From Dittrichia graveolens (lineage: Eukaryota; Streptophyta; Magnoliopsida; Asterales; Asteraceae), in assembly GCA_038502395.1 (NCBI GenBank), contig JARJIL010000001.1, positions 106,968,994-107,032,993 of the forward strand: 64,000 nt of DNA, in the 5' to 3' direction. The translations under genes and the position numbers were made by a program. Positions 21,469-32,923 of the stretch are shown here, piece by piece (the stretch's first letter is position 1; the number at the start of each line of letters is the position of its first letter). The notes beneath the pieces were generated by a model, which worked only from the letters and a program-made list of their open reading frames with translations, made no database searches and was not told where the DNA came from.

Positions 21469-22912
21469 GTAACGCCCCAAATTCTTAAATAAGGTAAAAC
21501 TCTAAAAATAGAAGTATTTAGAATAAAAAGGAGGTTACACAAAAGCGAAAGCTACAATTAACACTGAACCCTCTGGTTCAGTTACAAAAGTGGTATTCAA
21601 TATTTACAACAAAAGATTCGTTTTCAAATTACAACCAGGCGTTAAGTTCAAAATACAATTTTCTCTCATACAACCTCTGTCAAACTGGGGCCTTCCCTTT
21701 GGAGGAATCACACCCTGCAAAACAACAGTAAGCAGTATTTGATAAGCCACAAAGCTTAGTGAGAAAACGAAACTGTAAATCATATAAGCATGCGCATACA
21801 TATATACGAATTTTGTAACAACTCTTATGGACACAGTACTGCACCATTTTAGCATCCGCCAAGAAGGCTAAAACGCTGTCCATAGCACTACTGCACAAAG
21901 AAACATGCTACAGCTCTCTCTCTCTGATCCTCTGATCAACAATATATCACATTGCAATGTACCACACACATATCACAGATATGAATCAGTGTTTAGAAAA
22001 CTCACCTCAACAACTAGTATCACACAGATATATGCCAGATAACTCAGTACACGTCAAATAGTAACCTCTACAATTATAATCATATAATTAAAACATGTAC
22101 CAATTAAACACTTAACAAATAAAACAAGGCAGGGGACCTACACGGGCCGTGTACCCCTACACGGGCCGTGTCCTATGCACTCTACATGACCACACATGAC
22201 CACATGGCCAGTGTTGTCCACGTCACCTACACGGGCCGTGTACCTTAATCTCTACACGACCATGTATACCAACATGGCCCTGTGACCGCCTTCAACTCTA
22301 CACGGGCCGTGTACCCCTACACGGGCCGTGTACCTTACAGACAATCCGACAGTTCATCCTTCAAGTAGCGGATTTCGACCAAAAATCCGTAAAACTCATA
22401 AATAACATGCTTTGGGGTGTTTTCCTACACCCCTAACAGTAATTAAACAATACTAACTCATTCGGATCATTTCTAACTTGTTAAACCATGAATCAAACTC
22501 TAAAAACCCATAAATACTTCAAGAACTTAATCAAGAATCTTACCTTCAAACTTGTGGTAGCTAATATCAATAGAACCCACTTGTTCTTGCTTGTACTAGC
22601 TTCAAATCTCACTTAAATGGCTGCTCGCTCTCTTTCTCGTGAATGACCAGAAACAAGTTTACCAACTTTGACTCAAACAAAGTCAAACTCTTCTATATAT
22701 ATATATATAATAACTTTGCAAATTATATATATATATATATATAATAACTTTGAAAATTGGCATAATTGGTCCTTGAACTTTTCTAGTTCCAAAAATTACA
22801 ACACAAGTCCCCCAAGTTTCTAAACACCTCCTAATCTCAATTAGGCAATACCAAAACACGTTAAAATATAAAAGTTACTAATTACAGGAATTTCCGAAAC
22901 TTGGGTGTTACA
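21469..22912 (-). repeat. E4 3' LTR
   Basis: 1,444 bp. It carries five exact copies of CACGGGCCGTG at 22,141, 22,160, 22,230, 22,301 and 22,320, and a duplicated TA tract around 22,692-22,745. The adjacent CTCTTCCCCATTTG is the inverse of a polypurine tract. Confidence 0.95.
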
Positions 22913-23053
22913 ACTCTTCCCCATTTGAAAATGATTTCGTCCCTGAAATTAACTGCCGAAGAGTTCTGGGTAGTTGCGTATCATCTCATCCTCTGGTTCC
23001 CAAGTATAATCTGACCCTTTATGGTGTTTCCACTGAACTTTAACCAATCCAAT

Positions 23054-24250
23054 CTATTTATTACGTAGAGCTTTAACTTTCCTTTCCAGTATAGCAACAG
23101 GCTGCTCGACATAATTCAACTTATCATCAACGCATACATCCTCCAGTGGCACAAATGCAGACTCGTCTGCTAAACATTTCCTAAGATGAGACACGTGAAA
23201 GGTATTGTGTATCTTGGATAACTCTTCTGGAAGTTCTAGTCTGCAAGCGACTTTCCCCACACGAGCACTAACTCTGAATGGTCCAATAAACCTCAGACCC
23301 AGCTTACCTCTATTCCTGAATCTAATTACTCCCTTCCACGATGACACCTTTAATAACACATAATCACCCACTTGGAACTCTAGTGGTGATCTTCTTTTAT
23401 CCGCATAACTCTTTTGTCTGCTCTGAGCTGCTAGCAATCTATCTCTTATCTGCTGAATCTGCTATGTCGTACGTTGTACCACCTTAGTACTTCCTAACTC
23501 TCTCTGTCCCACATCACCCCAACAAACTGGAGTCCGGCACTTTCTACCATATAACATCTCGTAAGGCGGCATTCCCAAACTGGAATGATAACTATTATTG
23601 TAAGAAAACTCTGCAAGTGGTAGATAAGAATCCCAACTCCCTCCAAAATCAATAATACAAGCGCGTAACATATCCTCCAGGGTTTAAATCGTCCTTTCAC
23701 TTTGACCATCAGTCTGCGGATGAAATGTGGTACTAAGATGAAGCTTAGTCCCCATTTCTCCATGAAATTTATTCCAAAACCCGGAAGTAAATTGAGTATC
23801 TCTATCTGACATAATAGACACTAGTACACCATGACGAGATACTATTTCTTTCATATACAATTCTGACAGCTTCTCTGAGGAGTAAGTCTCTTTAATGGGA
23901 ATAAAATGTGCGCTTTTGGTTAATCTATCCACAATCACCCAAATAGCATCGTAACCTCTAGGGGTTTTAGGTAATTTAGTGATTAGATCCATCGTAATAT
24001 TCTCCCACTTCCAGACAGGTATTTCCAAAGGTTGCAACTTCCCATGCGGTTTCTGGTGTTCAGCTTTCACTTGCAGACACATAAGACACCTCTCCACATA
24101 CCTAGCCACATCTCGCTTCAAACCTGGCCACCAATACTCTACCTTCAGATCTTTATACATTTTTGTCGCCCCCGGGTGAATAGAGAATTTAGATCTGTGA
24201 GCGCCACTCAAAAGAGTTTGTCTGACTTCTCCGTGATTAGGTAGCCACAC
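23054..24250 (-). pseudogene. E4 integrase and C-terminal domain, frameshifted
   Basis: Integrase inserts the cDNA copy. The H2C2 zinc finger (HPGATKMYKDL... RCLMCLQVK) and core residues are visible: Asp in TMDLITKLP, Asp in MSDRDTQF, Glu in TDGQSERT. Reading order on the minus strand is 24,250-23,684, then 23,671-23,462, then 23,437-23,054. Frame changes or stops separate the pieces near 23,690 and 23,450. The last part (FQVGDYVLLKVSSWKG, HNTFHVSHLRKCL) is the GPY/F region. A chromodomain-like tail (TWEPEDEM) follows in shifted frames toward 22,930. Confidence 0.9.
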
Positions 24251-25157
24251 TCGTCCACAGCCTAAGAATAGATCACGACTATCCTTAACAAAATTAGTTA
24301 CCTGCTCTTTAATTCGCTCTTTGTTATGGTTTTCTTCTTTAATTGCTTACAGCTGAGCATCTTGTACAACATCCAACAATGGCGTAGTCACTGTCATCCG
24401 TAACGACTCATTCTTCCAAAGTACCGACCCCGACTTCCTGCTCAAAGCATCTGCCACAACATTGGCTTTCCCCAGGTGATAAAGAATTTCACAATCATAA
24501 TCCTACAGAAGCTCTAACCACCTTCTCTGCCTCATATTTAGATTCTTCTGATCCACAAAGTAAAACTTTTGTGATCAGTATAAATAGTACACTTCACTCC
24601 ATACAAATAGTGTCTCCAGATTTTTAATACCTAGCCACATCTCGCTTCAAACCTGGCTACCAATACTCTACCTTCAGATCTTTATACATTTTTGTCGCCC
24701 CGGGTGAATAGAGAATTTAGATCTGTGAGCGCCACTCAAAAGAGTTTGTCTGACTTCTTCGTGATTAGGTACCCACACTCGTCCACAGCCTATGAATAGA
24801 TCACGACTATCCTTAACAAAATTAGTTACCTGCCCTTTAATTCGCTCTTTGTTATGGTTTTCTTCTTTAATTGCTTACAGCTGAGCATCTCGTACAACAT
24901 CCAACAATGGTGTAGTCACTGTCATCTGTAACGACTCATTCTTCCAAAGTACCGACCGCGACTTCCTGCTCAAAGCATCTGCCACAACATTGGCTTTCCC
25001 CAGGTGATAAAGAATTTCACAATCATAATCCTACAGAAGCTCTAACCACCTTCTCTGCCTCATATTTAGATTCTTTTGATCCACAAAGTAAAACTTTTGT
25101 GATCAGTATAAATAGTACACTTCACTCCATACAAATAGTGTCTCCAGATTTTTAATG
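24100..25157. repeat. 529-bp direct tandem duplication inside E4 pol
   Basis: CCTAGCCACATCTCGC occurs at 24,101 and 24,630. The 529 bp from each match almost fully through TGTCTCCAGATTTTTAAT. 529 is not a multiple of three, so the duplication shifts the frame between RNase H and integrase. Confidence 0.95.
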
Positions 25158-26152
25158 CAAAAACCACTTCTGCTAACTCCAAATCGTGAGTTGGGTAATT
25201 AATTTCATTCGGCTTAAGCTGTCGAGAAGCATAAGCAATAACTCTACCTCTCTGCATCAAAACACACCCCAACCCTGATAAGAAGCATCACAAAACACTA
25301 TCATATCTTCCATTCCTTCTGGCAAAGCAAGAACAGGTGCCTCACATAATCTTTGTTTAAGAATTGAAAACGCAGCCTCTAGTTCATCTCCCCATACGAA
25401 CTCTACATTCTTCCTGGTTAGCTTGGTTAATGGAGCTGCAGTCTTTGAAAAGTTCTGAATGAATCGTCTGTAATAACCCGCTAACCCTAAAAAGCTTCTG
25501 ATTTCGGTAGGGTTCCTCGGAGGTTCCCATTTCATCACTGCATCAACCTTCACATGATCAACTTTGATTCCTTCTTTATTAATCAGGTGATCCAAGAATT
25601 GCACCTCTTGAATCCAGAATTCACATTTGGAGAATTTAGCATACAACTTCTCTCTTCGCAACGTCTCCAATACTTCTTTCAAATGTCTTTCATGTTCTGT
25701 CGGGTTCTGTGAATATATAAGAATGTCATCAATAAACACAATCACAGATTTATCTAGCATCGGACGACAAACTCTATTCATAAGATCCATGAATGCTGCA
25801 GGCGCATTTGTAAGACCAAATGGCATAACCACAAACTCAAAATGCCCGTACCGCGTCCTTAACGCCGTTTAGGAATATCTTCCTCCCGAACCTTCAACTG
25901 ATGATAACCCGACCTTAAATCAATTTTCGAAAACCACGATGCCCCTTGCAACTGATCAAACAAATCGTCTATTACGGGCAAAGGATACTTATTCTTCACA
26001 GTCACTTTATTAAGTTCACGATAATCAATACACATTCGAAACGTACCATCTTTCTTCTTTACAAACAAAATGGGAGCGCCCCACGGTGAACTGCTAGGTC
26101 TAATAAAACCTTTATCTAACAACTCTTGCAACTGTTTCATCAATTCCTGCAT
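25066..26152 (-). pseudogene. E4 reverse transcriptase and RNase H, frameshifted
   Basis: Copies element RNA into DNA. From 26,152: FIRPSSSPWGAPILFVKKKDG, YRELNKVTVKNKYPLP, SKIDLRSGYHQL. A frame change near 25,860 interrupts the middle. From 25,832: MPFGLTNAPAAF, then the catalytic FIDDILIYS, KCEFW, and FLGLAGYYRRF. RNase H continues from 25,272 (RVIAYASRQLKPNE, YPTHDLELAEVVFALKIWRHYL). It reaches the duplicated 529-bp block, where it breaks. Confidence 0.92.
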
Positions 26153-26168
26153 CTCTGGCGGTGCAAGT

Positions 26169-26981
26169 CTATACGGAGCTCTTGCAATCGGTGCAGCCCC
26201 CCGGTACTAACTCAACTCTGAACTCTACTTGCCTATCGGGCGGTATACGAGGCAAATCATCTGGAAAAACATCAGGATACTCATGTACCACTGCCACATC
26301 ATTCACACTTTCCTGTCTCTTTTCTAATTTCAAATCAATAATATGAGCTAAAAAGGTTGTGCACCCATGCTGAAGGTATTTCCGAGCTCTAGCCACCGAA
26401 CACAAACACATTCTCTCACCTTTTCTATCACCAAAAATTGATAGTTCTTCCCCACTTGGGGTCTGAACTCGAATCAATTTTTGCCCACACAGAATGGTTG
26501 CTTGGTAACACCTAAGCCAATCCATTCCTACTACCACTTGAAACTCTCTCATAGGCATAGGTATAAGCTCAATAGGAAATCTAACAGTGTCTATCTCTAG
26601 CACATTATCCCTATACACATCAGTCACAAGTACTGACTTATCATCAGCTATTTCTACCTCGAGAGGGGGATTCAGTTTACCACATACTTGCTCGAAATTT
26701 TTACAGAAAGAAACATATACAAATGATTTGCTAGCACCCGAATCAAATAATACTCGAGCAGGCAGATAATTAACGAGATATGTACCTGCAACCACATCAG
26801 GTTTCCTCTGTGCTTCCTCAGCAGTTAATTGAAAGGCCCTCCCCTTGCTCTTAGAAGTATCTTCTTTTTTTACTTCTTTATTCTCTGTAATCCGCAGTGG
26901 TGGTAGAGATGGAGTATTTCTTGAACCAGTTGAACGGTTGGACGCAGCCAGTTGGCTTTCTGGTGACCTGGCTGGTAACAA
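26169..26981 (-). pseudogene. E4 aspartic protease region
   Basis: Open for 270 codons. The active-site motif VLFDSGASKSF is intact, followed by VVGMDWL, a usual retroviral-type protease landmark, and a linker ending EYPDVFPDDLPRIPP that normally joins to reverse transcriptase. A frame change near 26,170 separates it from RT at 26,152. Confidence 0.9.
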
Positions 26982-28084
26982 TTAAAACATACGCTCAATG
27001 AACTGCGACAATCTTTACCCATATGGCACGACTTGCCACATTTAAAACAGTGAACTACGTTTGTCTGACAGTTCCCGTAGTGAATCTTCTTACACCTCTG
27101 GCACACCCTCAGTGCTTCCCTCCTCTCTCCATACTCTACCCTCGGCTTCTTGTTCTGTGGTGTTGATCCTTCCACAGACCACTTTTCTTTCACCCGTCTT
27201 TCTAGCTCTAACTCTCTGGCTCGTGCAGCATCCATCATAGACTTCAAAGTTTGATGTTTGCTTGAATCAATGAACTCCCTGATACTCGGATTCAAAACCA
27301 TCATGTAGCGATACATTTTCATTTTCTCGTTAGCTACATAATCGGGACAAAACCGCGCCTTCTCGTGGAACTTGGCATTAATCTCTGGAACGGTTTCTGT
27401 AGTCTGTTTCAACTTGTGAAACTCATCAACTATTCGATCTATCTCAGATTGCGGAACGAACTGCTCCATAGTAATCTCTTTAAACTCTGCCCAGGTCATG
27501 GCCTCGATTTGCGTTTCACCCCTCATCTTCTTTTCTAGGTCCCACCAGTCTTTGGCAGCACCCCTCAGTTGATTAGAAGCAAATCTCACTTTGTTTTCTG
27601 GAGCACACGAGCAGGTATGGAATGCTCTTTCCAACTCTGATATCCACCTCTAACTAAAAAACGGGTCAGTGGATCCCTCAAACAACGGTGGCTGACACGC
27701 CGCAAAATCTCTAAAAGTACACCCTTTTGGTGCGTCTCTAGTAATCACCTGTGGTTGGGGATTAACTCTTTCTTTCCTTCCTGCTGACGCAGCTGCCACT
27801 TCTTGTCGTACAGTCTCTCCTGTATGCTCTTTCAGATGATCCACCACTTGGGTAATAATAAACGGTATAGCCTTTTCGAAAGCTTTACCAATTTCCTCTG
27901 CTATAGTCACTCTGGGTTCAGCCTCAGCAAACCCCTGATTCAGATCTGGAGTCTCGTCTACTTGAGTATTATGGACCACAGGTGGCCTCCTCCTACCACC
28001 TGCACTGGTATCTACCCCCTCTCGTCTATTGCTAGGACCACCCTCATGACAATCCGTAGCTCGAGATCCTCTAGTATTCACCAT
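26870..28084 (-). pseudogene. E4 gag with two zinc knuckles, one stop
   Basis: Structural gag. The start at 28,084 (MVNTRGSRATDC) reads to FEGSTDPFFS, then a TAG near 27,650 where most relatives have Trp, then RWISELERAFHTC continues in the same frame. The second part contains LRGAAKDWWD and the knuckles CFKCGKSCHMGKDC and CFNCYQPGHQKANW, the latter with Trp in place of the last Cys. It ends near 26,870 in a frame overlapping the protease frame. Confidence 0.9.
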
Positions 28085-28637
28085 CCTGGTAGCATAGATA
28101 AAGCATTAGGACATAAGGTAGCTTTACCACGCCATCCTCTATATCAAACAAGCTCAAATATACAATATCTCAGTACACTTATCCTCAAATCCAAAGTATT
28201 TCTATACATACTAAGGCATCTATAATCTCAAGTGCACTACCTCTTACAAGTACCCCTCACCCGATTTACAAGATTCTTTATGATCCCATCAAGTTCTAAC
28301 ATGTATCATGTGTCTGTAATAATATGGGCCCTTATATTATCCATAACACATTACACACGTTCGATCTTAACTTTATCACAAAAAGTCCCGATTCACAGGC
28401 TTAGGCCATGTATCACTAGCATGTCATATCATATAAATCATCATGTATCTTGCATCAATATCATTAACATCTCAGGTATCTCAATACCAATCATAACAAC
28501 ATAAACAGTTAGCATGTTCTCAATGCAACACTCTGTATGTCCACCAATCTGCAAGCCTCCAGTTTGACTAAAAAATCCTCAGAACCATGGTTTAAGTCTA
28601 GAGGATGCATAACACACCTCCAGATCTCTCAAACCTT

Positions 28638-28650
28638 GGCTCTGATACCA
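28638..28650 (-). promoter_or_regulatory. E4 primer-binding site
   Basis: GGCTCTGATACCA on the plus strand is the inverse of TGGTATCAGAGCC, three bases from the LTR edge. Confidence 0.9.
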
Positions 28651-28653
28651 AGT

Positions 28654-30030
28654 TGTAACGCCCCAAATTCTTAAATAAGGTAAAACTCTAAAAATAGAAG
28701 TATTTAGAATAAAAAGGAGTTTACACAAAAGCGGAAGCTACAATTAACACTGAACCCTCTGGTTCGGTTACAAAAGTGGTATTCAATATTTACAACAAAA
28801 GATTCGTTTTCAAAGTACAACCAAGCGTTAAGTTCAAAATACAATTTTCTCTCATACACAACCTCTGTCAAACTGGGGCCTTGCCTTAGGAGGAATCACG
28901 CCCTGTAAAACAACAGTAAGCAGTATCCGATAAGCCACAAGGTTTAGTAAGAAAACTAAACTGTAAATCATATAAGCATGCGCATACACATATACGAATG
29001 CTGTAACAACTCTTATGGACACAGTACTGCACCATCTTAGCATCCGCTAAGAAGGCTAAAACGCTGTCCATAGCACTACTGCACAAAGCAGCATGCTACA
29101 GCTCTCTCTCTGTGATCCTCTGATCAACAATATATCACATTGCAATGTACCACACACATATCACAAATATGAATCAGAGTTTAGAAAACTCACCTCAGCA
29201 ACTAGTATCACATAGATATATGCCAGATAACTCAGTACACGTCAAATAGTAACCCCTAAAATTATAATCATATAACTAAAACATGTACCAATTAAACACT
29301 TAACAAATAAAACAAGGCAGGGGACCTACACGGGTCGTGTACCCCTACACGGGCCGTGTCCTATGCACTCTACACGACCACACATGACCACATGGCCAGT
29401 GTTGTCCACGTCACCTACACGGGCCGTGTAGCCCTATACGGGCCGTGTACCTCAATCTCTACACGACCATGTATACCAACAATCCGACAATCCGACAGAC
29501 AATCCGACAGTTCATCCTTCAAGTAGCGGATTTCGACCAAAAATCCGTAAAACTCATAAATAATATGCTTTGGGGTGTTTTCCTACACCCCTAACAGTAA
29601 TTAAACAATACTAACTCATTAGGATCATTTCTAACTTGTTAAACCATGAATCAAACTCTAAAAACCCATAAATACTTCAAGAACTTAATCAAGAATCTTA
29701 CCTTCAAACTTGTGGTAGCTAATATCAATAGAACCCACTTGTTCTTGCTTGTACTAGCTTCAAATCTCACTTAAATGGCTGCTCGCTCTCTTTCTCGTGA
29801 ATGACCAGAAACAATTTTACCAACTTTGACTCAAACAAAGTCAAACTCTTCTATATATATAATAACTTTGCAAATTGGCATAATTGGTCCTTGAACTTTT
29901 CTAGTTCCAAAAATTACAACACAAGTCCCCCAAGTTTCTAAACACCTCCTAATCTCAATTAGACAATACCAAAACATGTTAAAATATAAAAGTTACTAAT
30001 TACAGGAATTTCCGAAACTTGGGTGTTACA
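28654..30030 (-). repeat. E4 5' LTR
   Basis: 1,377 bp, near-identical to 21,469-22,912 but with fewer CACGGGCCGTG units, since a block of about 60 bp in the palindrome cluster is missing. Confidence 0.95.
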
Positions 30031-30352
30031 GAGAAAGAGGCCAAAATGGGTTTTGGCACGATGGTACACGGGCCGTGTTCTTGAACACGGGCCGTGTCCA
30101 ACCCAACTAACACGGGGCGTTTTGGCCCAAATTGAGGCCGTGTGCTTTGGGCCGACACGTCCGTGTAGATGAACACGGGCCGTGTTCAGCTTATTAGACA
30201 CGGGCTGTCTTAACCCATTGGGGCCGTGGACTTTGGGCCTACACGGCCGTGTTGATGAACACAGTCCTTGTATATGCACTGTAACAGCAGAATTGATTTG
30301 TATTAATGCTCTTTTTAATGGAATTAAGTACTATTGATTTTGGGAGTTACAT

Positions 30353-31984
30353 TGTGACGACCACGATTTTCCAAAATTTACCAATTTAAAAAATCTTGCC
30401 ATTTTATCAGAAAAACATGCAATGGAAATCTTTAGCCATAAAATACATCTTACCGAAACGATAAGAGATTACATCAGTTTGAAAATCACGACATCACGTT
30501 CATAAACATTAATCGTAAAGACATAAATTGTTTGATGCGATAAAACAAAATGGTATCATTTAAGACAATACACTACCCAAAGTCCCTGTCTCACAAGCAA
30601 TCTCTAAGCAACCTGCACGAGTACAAGACACATTTCAAGAAACAAGTGTCAGCTTAAAGCCTCGTGTGTCAATAGAGTTAAGAAAAGATTCAATTAAAAC
30701 ATAACATACTTTAGGCGGTAATATCAGAATAAATAATAATCCATTCCCGCCCATTCACATAGTTGACCAACCCATCATTTGACATTTAGCACATAACGGT
30801 CAACTAATCATAGTACCTCAAAAAGTTATTTCATATACTCCGTTATCGTAATTCTTTAGATCATAACTATCGTCATCATCACAATCATCATTAATGGTCT
30901 AGGGATATTATCTTAACCCAAGATATAGACCCGGTTCACGAGTTACGTTATTACCCGTCTAAGAGTCATTAGAGCGCGACTTCCAATAATTCTTAGGCTG
31001 TAACATCTCCCGCTATCGCTGCTCCGGCGACGTGGTATACAACGTATTCCACAATGCCGTTCAGGTGAAGTAATAACGGTGTTTTACCTCTTACACCTCC
31101 TCACACCCGCATGATATTTAATAAGGTACAACCTCTAGTACCAAATATCATTCCAATGAGTATAATACATCATCACGTTGTCCCGGACTTGTCATGAACG
31201 TCCGGTAACCCACAAATGGCTAGCACTTTTACTAGAAGGTTTAACCTACTAGGCATCATTAATAAGGATTGGACTACCCCCATCCCAAGGTCTCGTAAAT
31301 CAATATTACGTTAAAACTCATAACTTAATAAAATAGCATGATCATCATACAATTTCATAACACGTAACAATCATATATATATATATCACATATTTCATGC
31401 ATAGGTAATATATAAACACATATTACCATTTTATAGTAAATCATTACTTTTGAAAATATATCAGTTTTGTCTAGTACTCGGTTTTGAAAAATATTGAACT
31501 CAACTCAGTCCAGATAACGAAACACACGAGCTCGAAAAGACAAACAACGCTCACAGATCTTCAATAACACGAAATCAAACGCCACAAATAACGTATGAAG
31601 GTTACTATGTTAAAAAAACATGATCCAAAGATTCTAGAGAAATCTAAACTAGCTTAGAATACTTAGACATGCAAAATAACAACTCCCGACCAAAGATCAT
31701 CGCTTCACGTGCTTAGAAACTCCATAGAAACGCATAAACTCGACATATATGTAGCCTAAACATCTTCATAGTCTAAATAGAAGCGTAAGATTAAAGAAAT
31801 ATACCTCCCGGATCAATTCTCGCAAAACCTCGATCGAAGTTATGCTCGTAACAATATTTTTCGATCTCCCGTAACTTCTATACGAGTACAAATGAGACTC
31901 TGCTCAAAATACCTCACTATTTCCTCACTGTGTTTCTCTATTTTCTATAACTCTTTCTACTCTACTCTATTTATATATAGAGAT

Positions 31985-32052
<68 letters not shown>

Positions 32053-32482
32053 GCCTGTAAAAGTAAAAGCTGCAAAAAAAAAGAAAAACCAACTGTACAA
32101 GAAATGTCACGTGAATTCAATTTGAATTTAAATTGAATTTACAAGTTACACTTAGGCCCCCTTAATTTACACTTTCAGTCCTTTTAGTTAGTTTTGAATT
32201 TTATTAAACCTTCAACCTTAATCTTTTAATTTAATTTCTTTCTACGACGTAAATCAATAACTCTATTTAAATCTCTATCCTCAAACTCCTTAAATACAAA
32301 GTATATAAATATATATTGCCAGTATTTTTATACGTATAATACTAATATATATACGCGTATCTTAGGAGTAAAAACATTTTTAATATATTCAAAGAATACA
32401 TTTCTATTATTTGTATATCCTTAAATTCCATAAATATATAATTCACGTCTAAGAATATTTACAATATTTTCAGGTCGTTACA
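30353..32482 (-). mobile_element. Gypsy solo LTR in the E2 5' LTR
   Basis: 2,130 bp starting TGTGACGACC and ending GGTCGTTACA, with no internal region. The flanks are TACAT (30,348-30,352) and TACAA (32,483-32,487), a 5-bp TSD with one change; the intact E2 3' LTR has TACAA at this point. It is homologous to the LTR of E5 (60,722-62,851), which is exactly the same length. The minus orientation is taken from E5. Confidence 0.92.
31988..32042. repeat. (TA)n microsatellite in the solo LTR
   Basis: About 54 bp of TA; the E5 LTR has a (TG)n(TA)n at the same place. Confidence 0.95.
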
Positions 32483-32487
32483 TACAA

Positions 32488-32909
32488 GGCTACGAAATTC
32501 TCTGTGCTCTTGGAGAAAAAATGGCTATGAAGAACATATGAAGAAGATGTGCTTTTATCTCTAATGGTGATACACTTTGTGATCAAGTTTTGATGCACAA
32601 AGGTGTTATTTGTTCTTGAATTGTGTTGTTTTGGTGGCTACTCCAACCTACTAGCATTGGGGAATCAGTGTGCTTGGGGTGGACTTCTTTAGAGGAAATC
32701 TCTTGTTGGATTTTATACACTTGACAAGGAGAAATAGATATTGTGATCTTGCTTAAAGGTATAACTATTTCTTGCTTCTTGTTTCTTTATTTTAGTTGCA
32801 ACTCAATGTCTAGATGTTGGTCCATGGGAAGTGTTTGTTTGGCTAGTGTTTCATTTTGTATTGTATCTTGCTTCCGTTGCTACTCGATTATGCCAAACAA
32901 ATACCTTCA
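32488..32909 (+). repeat. E2 5' LTR, right part
   Basis: Matches 39,131-39,555 and ends CCTTCA just before the primer site at 32,911. Confidence 0.93.
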
Positions 32910-32910
32910 G

Positions 32911-32923
32911 TGGTATCAGAGCC
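32911..32923 (+). promoter_or_regulatory. E2 primer-binding site
   Basis: TGGTATCAGAGCC one base after the LTR end. Confidence 0.93.

Larger units (their letters stand above)
21469..30030 (-). mobile_element. Ty3/gypsy element E4, inserted in the E2 5' LTR
   Basis: The TSD GAGAA is at 21,464-21,468 and 30,031-30,035. On the minus strand the 5' LTR is 28,654-30,030 (1,377 bp) and the 3' LTR 21,469-22,912 (1,444 bp), both TGTAACACCC...GGGGCGTTACA. The primer-site complement is at 28,638-28,650. The order gag, protease, RT, RNase H, integrase is that of Ty3/gypsy. Frame changes and a 529-bp tandem duplication break pol. Confidence 0.95.

Noticed and set aside
22130..22345. Spaced palindromic repeats that recall a CRISPR array
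   Set aside because: Plant retrotransposon LTR; spacers are short and variable in length, and there are no cas genes.
24032..24244. Plus-strand ORFs over E4 pol (also 25,627-25,872, 27,803-28,225)
   Set aside because: Antisense shadows of the minus-strand gypsy genes.
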